Shown here: positions 11,331 to 22,937 of the stretch, piece by piece | How the letters are laid out: each line of letters opens with the position of its first letter | Numbering within the stretch: the stretch's first letter is position 1 | Assembly (NCBI RefSeq): GCF_025766255.1 | Contig: NW_026516727.1 | Location: forward strand, 124,001 to 188,000 | Origin: Zychaea mexicana | Taxonomy: Eukaryota; Mucoromycota; Mucoromycetes; Mucorales; Lichtheimiaceae | Length of the DNA stretch: 64,000 bases | Reading direction: 5' to 3' | The notes under the pieces: model-generated | What the model saw: only the letters and a program-made list of their open reading frames with translations | What the model was told of the DNA's origin: nothing | The model's database searches: none | Translations under genes and position numbers: made by a program

Positions 11331-11728
11331 CTTCAACTTTTATTATGTCTTAGTTGACTGTTATTATGTCCAGGTTGTCTATTATTCATGTTTAGATTGA
11401 TTATTATTCTTGTCCAGAATGATTATTATTCTTGTAAAGAATGATTATTATTCTTGTAAAGAATGATTTTCATTCATGTACAGATTGATTTTTATCTTGT
11501 CCAGATTGATTTTACTCATGTCCAGATCGATTTATATTCATGTCCAGGTCGATTTATATTCATGTCCAGATCGTTTTATACTCATGTCCAGCTCGATTTT
11601 CATTCATGTCCAGCTCAATTTTCATTTATGTCCAGCTCGATTTTCATTCATGTCCAGATCAATTTTCATTCATGTCCAGCTCGATTTTCATTCATGTCTA
11701 CTCAGATTAACATTCATGTCTACTCTGC
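11331..11728. repeat. 22-bp minisatellite, unit A right
   Basis: This is the inverted counterpart of the array at 8205-8565, with the unit read as CATGTCCAGCTCGATTTTCA plus TT. Copy number and the order of variant copies differ from the left arm, so the arrays have diverged or slipped since the arms formed. Confidence 0.9.
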
Positions 11729-11923
11729 CTAAGATTAAATCCCTTCTGCCTAAATAAAAGTTCAAACGTCCACTAGCAGATGAAAAATCCTGTAAATGAA
11801 AGAGAACATATTAATTTTTGATAATCTAGTGATTACAAAGATTTTATAGTTCTCAAAAATATTTATTGTTATTGTTTTACCTCCAATGCTCAACTAAGCA
11901 CGAGAACTAAACGAGACAGCCAT

Positions 11924-13311
11924 ATGGTTGCTGTACATATTTCAAAGGTGCGAGTCGGTAAGTGTTGTTTATTGATTCTCTTGTTTTTATTTATTACTGA
12001 TTCTTACATGTTTACCAAAATCGTAAAGGGGAGTTGACAGTCTCTCATAATTCTAATGGATTTCCATGTCCATGCTGCAAAAAGTATTACAAGACTGCAA
12101 AATCATTGAAAGCGCATTTGGCAAAGAAACAGTTGAAGTGCATGTTCATTTATGATTCAATAACTGATGCTGGGCCTCAAACTGGCTCTGTTGAAATTTC
12201 GCCCTCTTTACGCGTGCATGATGAGCGTGATGATCGGTGTACAACTGCGACAACTACAATGAATACTGGTGAGCGCAGAATCCCAACCACTGTGATGCCA
12301 GTCTCTGGAAACGAGAACGACGAAACCCTGGCTACATTATCAAGTGCAACGATTACACCAATTGTGCCATACATCTCAACAACTCCAACCTCTCAATCCA
12401 TTTCATCTCCATTACCCGTGCCAATTCAACTTGCTGAAATTAATACTTCACCGCCAACGATGGACGATCGCATGATTTTCAACGACATTGATATATCTGC
12501 TCGATTTTATAGTTTCAAACAAGATGTAAACAACCACATACAGCAAGGCATCGCTATTACCATTGAAGAGCATGTGCAACACTTACTTGCTCTCTCCTCT
12601 ATATTGTTGCTGAAGCCAGCGCGCACCCACAAAGATTTGCACAAGCACATTGATCTCAAAACATGTGATGCACTTTGCCAGTATATCATTGAAAAACATA
12701 AAATGACTAATCAGTCGTTTCCAACTGAAGTCAAATTACAACTCGAAGAAATTATGATGCAATTGGATGTGGTAAATTTGGAAGAGAAACCAGAATAGAA
12801 AAATGAATAGTTCTTGTTTTTTATACTTTATTTATTTTATTATTTTTGATCCATATTAGGACGGTAACCGAGGTAAAGCATGCACGCGCCTAGCAGCATC
12901 ACGACAAATTTATGCCCTGATACAATACAGTGATGTCCTTATTCCTATTAACAGGATTTTGTTGTCCATCCGAAACATGTAAGTTTTTAGGCTGCTAAAA
13001 ATCGCGTTTAATTTTAAATCATTAATAGAGTGGAAAAGCTGCCACGCCGAATCATTGAAAATGGGCCCAAGGAAACGGAACTAATCACACGACATTTGGA
13101 AGCAATTCTCACTCCCCTTTTTGAGGACTTGGATAATGACATAGCATTTCAATGGTAATTGCAACTTTTGGCTGGGACGAAAAAGGATGTGATGGAGAGG
13201 GGACGATTTGATATTCATAACTTTTAATTGAATAGGACCTCTGTCAGTGATGACGAAAATCAAGCTAATATATGTCCCGACGCATCGATCAATATAATAC
13301 ATGGCGGGTAC
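11924..13311 (+). pseudogene. Zinc-finger gene, 5' exons truncated at h-element (unit A right)
   Basis: Exons: 11924-11957, 12029-12771, 12860-12978, 13029-13154, and 13236 to about 13311. The ATG at 11924 was chosen because its 34-nt exon splices in frame to the long exon. The apparent 254-aa frame at 12034 starts at TTG. The C2HC finger lies at the N-terminus. The frame is open through CPDASI and then stops at the h-element, where an inverted copy of unit sequence follows instead of the GEVK half. The product, if made, would lack the catalytic Glu and Lys of a PD-(D/E)XK fold but keep the finger and linker. Confidence 0.6.
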
Positions 13312-13401
13312 TGCATTACCTTATTGGTTACAAAAACATAATTATTTTTAATAAAAATAATTGTTTTTAATGTCTAAATAAAATTTAATGAAATAATAAT
13401 A

Positions 13402-15511
13402 CAGTCGACCCCCGTTAACGTCAACCCTCAGGGTACCTGCAAAAGTGTTGACCATATCGAGGGTTGACGACTACCGGGAGTAGCGAGATTAGGCAAAATG
13501 TTTATCCTTGCAGACACTAAATGAATCACCGCTTCCCGACATTATAAATATGCATATGAAAATGTTGTCAATCTTCAGTCCTACATTTCACTTCACGCCA
13601 TGAGTACACCACGCGACCAAGTTTCCTTTACGAACGAGCAGCGTGATGCGATTTATGCGTTTAAGAACTCAAAGCGGGGCATCACCCTTATGCAGACGGC
13701 AGAATGGGCTCAAAAAGAATTCAACCTAAGTAAAACGCCTGATAAGAGCACCATTTCGAAGATGATAAAGCGAAAATCCACAGAAGCTCCTGGTGATGAA
13801 AGGGATGCGAAGAAAATTCGTAATAGAAGGAGTCAATTTCCTGTAAATATCGAATGTAATTCAATCAGTTTAAAAATTCGGTGAACTGTAGTGTTTACTT
13901 TTTGTCAATGTTGTATTGATTAGGAGGTTGAGGAAGCAGTGTTACTCTGGCTCAATGTCGCGCAGAGAAACAAGATCCAGGTTACATGGGAATTGATACA
14001 GTTGAAGGCGAGAAATTACGCGGACATGATCGGCATCGCAACATTCAAAGCATCGAATGGCTGGACAGACCGGTTTGCAAAGAGATACGGACTCAGTGCA
14101 CGCAGCATTCATGGCGAAGCGCAATCTGCCGATCTTGAAGCTTTGGACGAACAGAGGGAAGCCATTAAGGCCACCATCCAAAAGTATGAAAAGCGAGACA
14201 TCTATAATCTAGATGAAACCAGTCTGTTTTATCGCTTGGAGCTAAAGACGACGATCGGCACTCATGGGTTCAAGGGGAGAAAACAAGACAAATCAAGGTT
14301 GTCTGTTGCTCTCCTTTGCAATGCTGATGGCAGTGACAAACGGAACGAACCTATCATCATAGGCCGCTCTGAAAAACCTGATGCATTCATGGTTCAAAAA
14401 AAACGCAAAGATGCTTCTTTCCATGGATTCAAGCGCTACTTTTTCAATCAGAAGGCGTGGATGACTCGTAAAATCTTCAGAGATGTTTTGCGTCAGTTCG
14501 ATCGAGCCATGGGCCACCAGAAGAGAAAAGTACTTTTGCTACTTGACAACTTCTCAGGTCATTACGTCGATTACGAACCTGTTAATGTTGAGCTACTCTA
14601 TTTGCCTCCGAACACAACATCACTTATCCAGCCTCTTGATGGTGGAATCATTCGCTCGTTCAAGGCTCAATACAAGCGGCGACAACTTGAGAAGGCTTAC
14701 CGCACCATCGGAATGTATCAGAACGGAAACGGGAATGTTGTGGGACCTGTCGGAAAAGTTTTTCTTGTTGACCAGCTGCAAGCAATGAAGTGGATAAAGT
14801 TCTCGTGGGCCGCTGTGTCTGCTGAAACGATCAAAAATTGCTTTGATGCAACAATCTTTCGATATATTAATGACAATGACGAAGCCCAAGGAACTGCTAG
14901 GAGCCAAATCGAAGAAGAAGACGAGTGTGACAGGAAGGTGCTGGAAGCTCAATTACGACGAATCGCCGATACACAACTTGTTACACTAAATCAGTGCCCC
15001 GACATCGACCTTGATCCCAAGTATGAGCGCGATTCGTATCTCTTTTCTCTCACAGATAGTGAGATTGTTCAAACAGTGACGGCAGTTGCTGAAGATGATG
15101 ACACCCCAGATGTTGACGAAGAGCCAGTTTTGCAGGAAAGAAGAGTACTTACTGCTAAAGACAAAGTTACCAACGTCAACACATTTCTCGATATTTTGGA
15201 TGAAGAGCAAGATCTACATGATACCATTGTGAATGCTTTACCTGAAATTCTGAAACTACGCGACAAATATTTAAAATCCATGTATTCTAAGCAAGCCTCT
15301 TTGACAAATTTTTTGTACCACAATCCCAATAAATGTAATCTAATTGGACAAATTTCACCCTCGATAACTAGTCAACCCTCCTGAAGGTGTTGAAGTTGAC
15401 CTTATGTAGAAGTTGAAGTTTTTCACTGCTAAATTTGAAAGGGTACCAGCGAATCGGTTGACGCTATCGGGGGTTGACGTTATCGGGGTGGACGTTAACG
15501 GGGGTCGACTG
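13402..15511 (+). mobile_element. pogo/Tigger-like transposon, copy 1
   Basis: The element is 2110 bp with terminal inverted repeats beginning CAGTCGACCCCCGTTAACGT, and a TA duplicated on both sides (13400-13401 and 15512-15513). The empty site is readable in unit C, where the sequence runs through GAAATAATAATAATATAAC without interruption. It encodes one spliced transposase on the plus strand. Confidence 0.95.
13600..15384 (+). CDS. pogo/Tigger-like DDE transposase, copy 1 (altered C-terminus)
   Basis: Exons 13600-13842 and 13924-15384 have an 81-bp intron and give about 567 aa. The N-terminal part has two helix-turn-helix regions of the CENP-B/pogo kind, including QVSFTNEQRDAI and later NGWTDRFAKRYGLS. 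The catalytic core shows NLDET, LLLLDNFSGH and QPLDGGIIRSFKAQY, the DDD-type triad of the pogo/DDE_1 family. An acidic region follows. The C-terminus reads QASLTNFLYHN and runs on for about 20 residues, because a T-run has six T where copy 2 has seven. That replaces the second aromatic of a likely PCNA-interacting motif. The TA-flanked element is otherwise intact. Confidence 0.9.
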
Positions 15512-16108
15512 TAATATAACTTTATGATTATGCCATAATGTTCATTATAAAAGTAAAGTTACACTTAACTTTTTCTAATTGAACATCTAAATTATATAGA
15601 AAAAAAACAATTCTTTTTTTTCTTTTTCCGTCTGGTTATATATCAAGAATCTTCGATTCTTAGATATATATTAATAAGTAAAATGTACCATTTTACTTAG
15701 GCAAAGGTTTACCTTTGCTCTAGAATTAAAAAAATAAAATTTATTTTTATTTAGCGAAGCAATGCTTCGCCTTTATTTTTTAAATCAAAAATTAAAAGTT
15801 TTTGAGGCGTAGCTTTGCTACTTAATATTTATTAGGCTTCGCCTAAATTTAAAAAAATTTTTAATTTATTTTACAAGAATCAAAGATTCTTAACCAGACG
15901 GAAAAAGAAAAAAAAAGAATTGTTTTTTTTTCTATATAATTTAGATGTTCAATTAGAAAAAGTTAAGTGTAACTTTACTTTTATAATGAACATTATGGCA
16001 TAATCATAAAGTTATATTATTATTATTTCATTAAATTTTATTTAGACATTAAAAAACAATTATTTTTGATAAAAATAATTATGTTTTTGTAACCAATAAG
16101 GTAATGCA

Positions 16109-17496
16109 GTACCCGCCATGTATTATATTGATCTATGCGTCGGGACATATATTAGCTTGCTTTTCGTCATCACTGACAGAGGTCCTATTCAATTAAAAGT
16201 TATGAATATCAAATCGTCCCCTCTCCATCACATCCTTTTTCATCCCAGCCAAAAGTTGCAATTACCATCGAAATGCTATGTCATTATCTAAGTCCTCAAA
16301 AAGGGGAGTGAGAATTGCTTCCAAATGTCGTGTGATTAGTTCCGTTTCCTTGGGCCCATTTTCAATGATTCGGCGTGGCAGCTTTTCCACCTTATTAATG
16401 ATTTAGAATTAAACGCGATTTTTAGCAGCCTAAAAACTTACATGTTTCAGATGGACAACAAAATCCTGTTAATAGGAATAAGGACATCACTGTATTGTAT
16501 CAGGGCATAAATTTGTCGTGATGCTGCTAGGCGCGTGCATGCTTTACCTCGGTTACCGTCCTAATACAGATCAAAAATAATAAAATAAATAAAGTATAAA
16601 AAACAAGAACTATTCATTTTTCTATTCTGGTTTCTCTTCCAAATTTACCACATCCAATTGCATCATAATTTCTTCGAGTTGCAATTTGACTTCAGTTGGA
16701 AACGACTGATTAGTCATTTTATGTTTTTCAATGATATGCTGGCAAAGTGCATCACATGTTTTGAGATCAATGTGCTTGTGCAAATCTTTGTGGGTGCGCG
16801 CTGGCTTCAGCAACAATATAGAGGAGAGAGCAAGTAAGTGTTGCACATGCTCTTCAATGGTAATAGCAATGCCTTGCTGTATGTGGTTGTTTACATCTTG
16901 TTTGAAACTATAAAATCGAGCAGATATATCAATGTCGTTGAAAATCATACGATCGTCCGTCGTTGGCGGTGAAGTATTAATTTCAGCATGTTGAATTGGC
17001 ACGGGTAATGGAGATGAAATGGATTGAGAGGTTGGAGTTGTTGGGATGTATGGCACAATTGGTGTAATCGTTGCACTTGATAATGTAGCCAGGGTTTCGT
17101 CGTTCTCGTTTCCAGAGACTGGCATCACAGTGGTTGGGATTCTGCGCTCACCAGTATTCATTGTAGTTGTCGCAGTTGTACACCGATCATCACGCTCATC
17201 ATGCACGCGTAAAGAGGGCGAAATTTCAACAGAGCCAGTTTGAGGCCCAGCATCAGTTATTGAATCATAAATGAACATGCACTTCAACTGTTTCTTTGCC
17301 AAATGCGCTTTCAATGATTTTGCAGTCTTGTAATACTTTTTGCAGCATGGACATGGAAATCCATTAGAATTATGAGAGACTGTCAACTCCCCTTTACGAT
17401 TTTGGTAAACATGTAAGAATCAGTAATAAATAAAAACAAGAGAATCAATAAACAACACTTACCGACTCGCACCTTTGAAATATGTACAGCAACCAT
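16109..17496 (-). pseudogene. Zinc-finger gene, 5' exons truncated at h-element (unit B left)
   Basis: The ATG is at 17496 with the first 34-nt exon; the long exon ends with the stop-containing read-through at 16622 if unspliced. Further exons mirror the unit A copy and end at the h-element. The frame is intact. It differs from A copies at a few residues, for example QHAEIN for QLAEIN and PTTDD for PTMDD. Confidence 0.6.
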
Positions 17497-17694
17497 ATGG
17501 CTGTCTCGTTTAGTTCTCGTGCTTAGTTGAGCATTGGAGGTAAAACAATAACAATAAATATTTTTGAGAACTATAAAATCTTTGTAATCACTAGATTATC
17601 AAAAATTAATATGTTCTCTTTCATTTACAAGATTTTTCATCTGCTAGTGGACGTTTGAACTTTTATTTAGGCAGAAGGGATTTAATCTTAGGCA

Positions 17695-18050
17695 GAGTAG
17701 ACATGAATGTTAATCTGAGTGGACATGAATGAAAATCGAGCTGGACATGAATGAAAATTGATCTGGACATGAATGAAAATCGAGCTGAACATGAATGAAA
17801 ATTGAGCTGGACATGAATGAAAATCGAGCTGGACATGAATGAAAATCGATCTAGACATGAATATAAATCGATCTGGACATGAGTAAAATCAATCTGGACA
17901 AGATAAAAATCAATCTGTACATGAATGAAAATCATTCTTTACAAGAATAATAATCATTCTGGACAAGAATAATAATCAATCTAAACATGAATAATAGACA
18001 ACCTGGACATAATAATAGTCAACTAAGACATAATAAAAGTTGAAGTAGAT
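17695..18050. repeat. 22-bp minisatellite, unit B left
   Basis: Same array as at 8205-8565, nearly identical in copy order. Confidence 0.9.
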
Positions 18051-20818
18051 AATATAGTAAGTGTTGTAGCAGAGCAGAATATTTGAGTATCTAAGATTTT
18101 CAATTCAAGTCAAGACATTATAGATGTTAAGCAGTACAAAGCCAATGTCACGATATAGTAGTATGGCTGTTTCACTCGTGACAAGAAGCTTGTAGGCTAA
18201 TGTACAGGAAATGGCAAGGGTACCTCAGAGACACACTGTGCGCATAAGCCTATTATGCTGCTGTGGGAACAGGGCCTGAGCGTTTCCCCACATTTCATTT
18301 TACCTGGGTTGAGTTTGAAACAAATTGGAGGCTGGTGGCAGAGGTAGGTGGAAAGTGTGGGGTTTGTTAGCAGCAACAGGGAGGAAAAAAACAACAACCA
18401 AAGATCCTTTTTTTTCTCATTACCATTCGCCATGGCAAATCAACAGCTTCGACGCACACTTGTAAATGGCTCCTACTCTCTTCACGATGAATAGAAACAA
18501 AGAAAACAAAACGGCACAATCCACGGATTTATTGAAAAACGAAATGAAGGTAACTGTTTTCTTAAAAAAAGCATGTGCTCAAGATTTATAAAGGAGTAGA
18601 CCGCCGTTACTGCTGCTTAAAAAACGCTGGATAAGTGAACAAGGGAAGGAAAAGGTTATCGGTTGTGCTTGAGGTATAGCTTTAGTGGAGATATGCCCAT
18701 TCAGAATTACTGCTTCTTTCTCTTTTTCTATGTATATACTTATGCACCATCTTGTACCATTCCAACGTCAAACTTACGTGTGTAATACAACATCGTCCTT
18801 TACCTGCACAAACCATTCGTACTCACAATAAGAACGACGCAACAATCTTCTTCTCCATTACTCATACACAATTATATACAACATAACGCTGATCCGCCAT
18901 TGACTTGCAAAATATACAGCCTGACGCATTTATTTTTCACTATCATGTACGCCCATATTACATGATGACGACTATGACGCCGGTCTTTTTGTTTTAATAC
19001 TTGTACGCTCAAGCACATCATCATCGTAATGACGGTCATCTCTTTCTTTGCTGTTTGTATTCACATCAATGCGATGATAATTATATTCCTATGATGCATA
19101 CACACCACCACAACTATAATCCTCCTCTGCAATTCGCTGTACTCGCACACACACGATGGCAACAACGATTACCTTTTTCTTTTTGCATATGCCAACACGA
19201 ACATTGCCGGTCTTGATGGATAAGGTAGTTATATATGCTGATGGGTGGTATGTAGGGTTTTATTATTGTTACTGTAGATGTTATGGTTGGGATGAAAAAA
19301 ATAAAAGTAAAAGATCATACATTATGTAGTCATTATGTTTCAGTTGTCTGCATAAACGGGTGTGAGATGGGATTGCATGTTTTACAAGTGCTTCATGGAT
19401 ATAGCTCTGAGCGGTGTTGATAATATGGCAGGGACAAAGAAGAAAAGGCGTTTGTTGTTATGAAGGAGGAAGTTTCTTTCCTATTACAACAGCAACTTTA
19501 TTTGTTGTTAATAACAACAACTATGAACAACCGACAAGTTACTACCCTTGACGACTCGCTACACTCTCTCTCACTCGACTGTACGTGGAATTCTTGCACT
19601 CATTTCTAATGAAATCGTGTGCGTTCCTGCTGCTCGATGGCAGATTTTTAAGGATCGCATCTTGGAATTGTGTGGCTACAAATGGGTTCACAAACGCGAG
19701 ACCGTGCATGGCACCAGACGCTCTGCCCTGCAATATCAATAATTACAATAACCATCCTTCACCACGAAAAACATCCTTCGCACTTGTATAACTCTTGTAG
19801 AACCTTCTTCGTTGTCTTTCTTATATAACGGTCAACATACTTTATTTTCATCTAATCCACAGCAACACAAAAGGAAAGAAACCCGTCAGTTATCCTTCCT
19901 GCTATCTACAGCTCATTTATCCATAAAGACCGGCGATGTTAACGTTGGTATATGCAAAACGTAAAAAGTAATCGCGTCAGGCTGTATGTTTTGCAAGCCA
20001 ATGGCGGATCAGCGTCATGTTGTATATGATTGTGTTTGAGTAATGGAGAAGACTGTTGCGTCGTTCTTGTTGTGAGTACGAATCGTTTGTGCAGGTAGAG
20101 GACGAAGTTGTATTACACACGTAAGTTTGACGTTGGATTGGTGCAAGATGGTGCATCACGTATATACAGAGAAAAAGAGAAAGAAGCAGTATTTCTGAAT
20201 GGGCATATGTCCACTAAAGCTATACCCCAAGCACAACCGATAACCTTTTCCTTCCCTTGTTCACTTATCCAGCGTTTTTTTAAGCAGCAGTAACGGCGGT
20301 CTACTCCTTATAAATCTTGAGCACATGCTTTTTTTTAAGAAAACAGTTACCTTCATTTCGTTTTTCAAATAAATCCGTGGATTGTGCCGTTTTGTTTTCT
20401 TTGTTTTTTATTCATCGTGAAGAGAGTAGGAGCCATTTACAAGTGTGCGTCGAAGCTGTTGATTTGCCGTGGCGAATGGTAATGAGAAAGAAAAAGGATC
20501 TTTGATTTTTTCCTCCCTGCTGCTGCTAACAAACTCCAATTTGTTTCAAACTCAACCCAGGTAAAATGAAATGTGGGGAAACGCTCAGGCCCTGTTCCCA
20601 CAGCAGCAAAATAGGCTTATGCGCACAGTGTGTCTCTGAGGTACCCTTGCCATTTCCTGTACATTAGCCTACAAGCTTCTTGTCACGAGTGAAACAGCCA
20701 TACTACTATATCGTGACATTGGCTTTGTACTGCTTAACATCTATAATGTCTTGACTTGAATTGAAAATCTTAGATACTCAAATATTCTGCTCTGCTACAA
20801 CACTTAATATATTATCTA
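18051..20818. other. Inner arms and centre of unit B
   Basis: Equivalent to 8566-11330 and in the same orientation. No gene is recognised. The undeleted marker is on the left (near 18360) and the deleted form on the right (near 20520), as in unit A. Confidence 0.5.
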
Positions 20819-21264
20819 CTTCAACTTTTATTATGTCTTAGTTGACTGTTATTATGTCCAGGTTGTCTATTATTCATGTTTAGATTGATTATTATTCTTG
20901 TCCAGAATGATTATTATTCTTGTAAAGAATGATTATTATTCTTGTAAAGAATGATTATTATTCTTGTAAAGAATGATTATTATTCTTGTAAAGAATGATT
21001 TTCATTCATGTACAGATTGATTTTTATCTTGTCCAGATTGATTTTACTCATGTCCAGATCGATTTATATTCATGTCCAGGTCGATTTATATTCATGTCCA
21101 GATCGTTTTATACTCATGTCCAGCTCGATTTTCATTCATGTCTAGATCGATTTTCATTTATGTCCAGCTCGATTTTCATTCATGTCCAGATCAATTTTCA
21201 TTCATGTCCAGCTCGATTTTCATTCATGTCTACTCAGATTAACATTCATGTCTACTCTGCCTAA
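20819..21264. repeat. 22-bp minisatellite, unit B right (expanded)
   Basis: This array is longer than in unit A right. The variant copy TTCTTGTAAAGAATGATTAT is repeated about four to five times at 20915-21000, against about two times near 11430. This shows recent slippage or unequal exchange within the array. Confidence 0.9.
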
Positions 21265-21455
21265 GATTAAATCCCTTCTGCCTAAATAAAAGTTCAAACG
21301 TCCACTAGCAGATGAAAAATCCTGTAAATGAAAGAGAACATATTAATTTTTGATAATCTAGTGATTACAAAGATTTTATAGTTCTCAAAAATATTTATTG
21401 TTATTGTTTTACCTCCAATGCTCAACTAAGCACGAGAACTAAACGAGACAGCCAT

Positions 21456-22846
21456 ATGGTTGCTGTACATATTTCAAAGGTGCGAGTCGGTAAGTGTTGT
21501 TTATTGATTCTCTTGTTTTTATTTATTACTGGTTCTTACATGTTTACCAAAATCGTAAAGGGGAGTTGACAGTCTCTCATAATTCTAATGGATTTCCATG
21601 TCCATGCTGCAAAAAGTATTACAAGACTGCAAAATCATTGAAAGCGCATTTGGCAAAGAAACAGTTGAAGTGCATGTTCATTTATGATTCAATAACTGAT
21701 GCTGGGCCTCAAACTGGCTCTGTTGAAATTTCGCCCTCTTTACGCGTGCATGATGAGCGTGATGATCGGTGTACAACTGCGACAACTACAATGAATACTG
21801 GTGAGCGCAGAATCCCAACCACTGTGATGCCAGTCTCTGGAAACGAGAACGACGAAACCCTGGCTACATTATCAAGTGCAACGATTACACCAATTGTGCC
21901 ATACATCTCAACAACTCCAACCTCTCAATCCATTTCATCTCCATTACCCGTGCCAATTCAACATGCTGAAATTAATACTTCACCGCCAACGACGGACGAT
22001 CGCATGATTTTCAACGACATTGATATATCTGCTCGATTTTATAGTTTCAAACAAGATGTAAACAACCACATACAGCAAGGCATCGCTATTACCATTGAAG
22101 AGCATGTGCAACACTTACTTGCTCTCTCCTCTATATTGTTGCTGAAGCCAGCGCGCACCCACAAAGATTTGCACAAGCACATTGATCTCAAAACATGTGA
22201 TGCACTTTGCCAGCATATCATTGAAAAACATAAAATGACTAATCAGTCGTTTCCAACTGAAGTCAAATTACAACTCGAAGAAATTATGATGCAATTGGAT
22301 GTGGTAAATTTGGAAGAGAAACCAGAATAGAAAAATGAATAGTTCTTGTTTTTTATACTTTATTTATTTTATTATTTTTGATCCATATTAGGACGGTAAT
22401 AACCGAGGTAAAGCATGCACGCGCCTAGCAGCATCACGACAAATTTCTGCCCTGATACAATACAGTGATGTCCTTAATCCTATTAACAGGATTTTGTTGT
22501 CCATCTGAAACATGTAAGTTTTTAGGCTGCTAAAAATCGCGTTTAATTTTAAATCATTAATAGAGTGGAAAAGCTGCCACGCCGAATCATTGAAAATGGG
22601 CCCAAGGAAACGGAACTAATCACACGACATTTGGAAGCAATTCTCACTCCCCTTTTTGAGGACTTGGATAATGACATAGCATTTCGATGGTAATTGCAAC
22701 TTTTGGCTGGGACGAAAAAGGATGTGATGGAGAGGGGACGATTTGATATTCATAACTTTTAATTGAATAGGACCTCTGTCAGTGATGACGAAAATCAAGC
22801 TAATATATGTCCCGACGCATCGATCAATATAATACATGGCGGGTAC
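21456..22846 (+). pseudogene. Zinc-finger gene, 5' exons truncated at h-element (unit B right)
   Basis: The ATG is at 21456 and the exon structure matches the unit A right copy. A longer unspliced frame from 21494 reads through the first intron here because of one base change; I consider it an artefact. The finger exon is intact and the gene ends at the h-element before the GEVK half. Confidence 0.6.
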
Positions 22847-22937
22847 TGCATTACCTTATTGGTTACAAAAACATAATTATTTTTAATAAAAATAATTGTT
22901 TTTTAATGTCTAAATAAAATTTAATGAAATAATAATA

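Larger units (their letters stand above)
6444..15599. repeat. Palindromic unit A
   Basis: The arms run from about 6444 to 9735 and, inverted, from about 10425 to the right h-core. Each arm carries the 5' exons of the zinc-finger gene, a minisatellite and an inner block. The left arm has an extra stretch of about 220 bp (about 9450-9665) absent from the right arm. The centre (about 9735-10425) is essentially non-palindromic. A Tigger element interrupts the right arm at 13402-15511. Excluding it the unit is about 7 kb. Confidence 0.9.
13312..16108. mobile_element. Symmetrised h-element at junction A/B (holds a Tigger copy)
   Basis: The junction runs from TGCATTACC (13312) to GGTAATGCA (ends 16108), with the h-core at about 15600-15931. 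Both flanks of the core are inverted copies of the unit-side flank (the motif ATCTAAATTATATAG and its complement). At L/A one flank is of the other kind. This junction is therefore a fold-back product joined at the core, not a fresh insertion. A pogo/Tigger element inserted in the left flank enlarges it. Confidence 0.8.

Noticed and set aside
11331..11728. CRISPR-like array
   Set aside because: Units are contiguous with no unique spacers, and the host is a eukaryote.
21494..22330. 278-codon version of the zinc-finger protein in unit B right
   Set aside because: It reads through the first intron because of one base change; the spliced start at 21456 matches the other copies.
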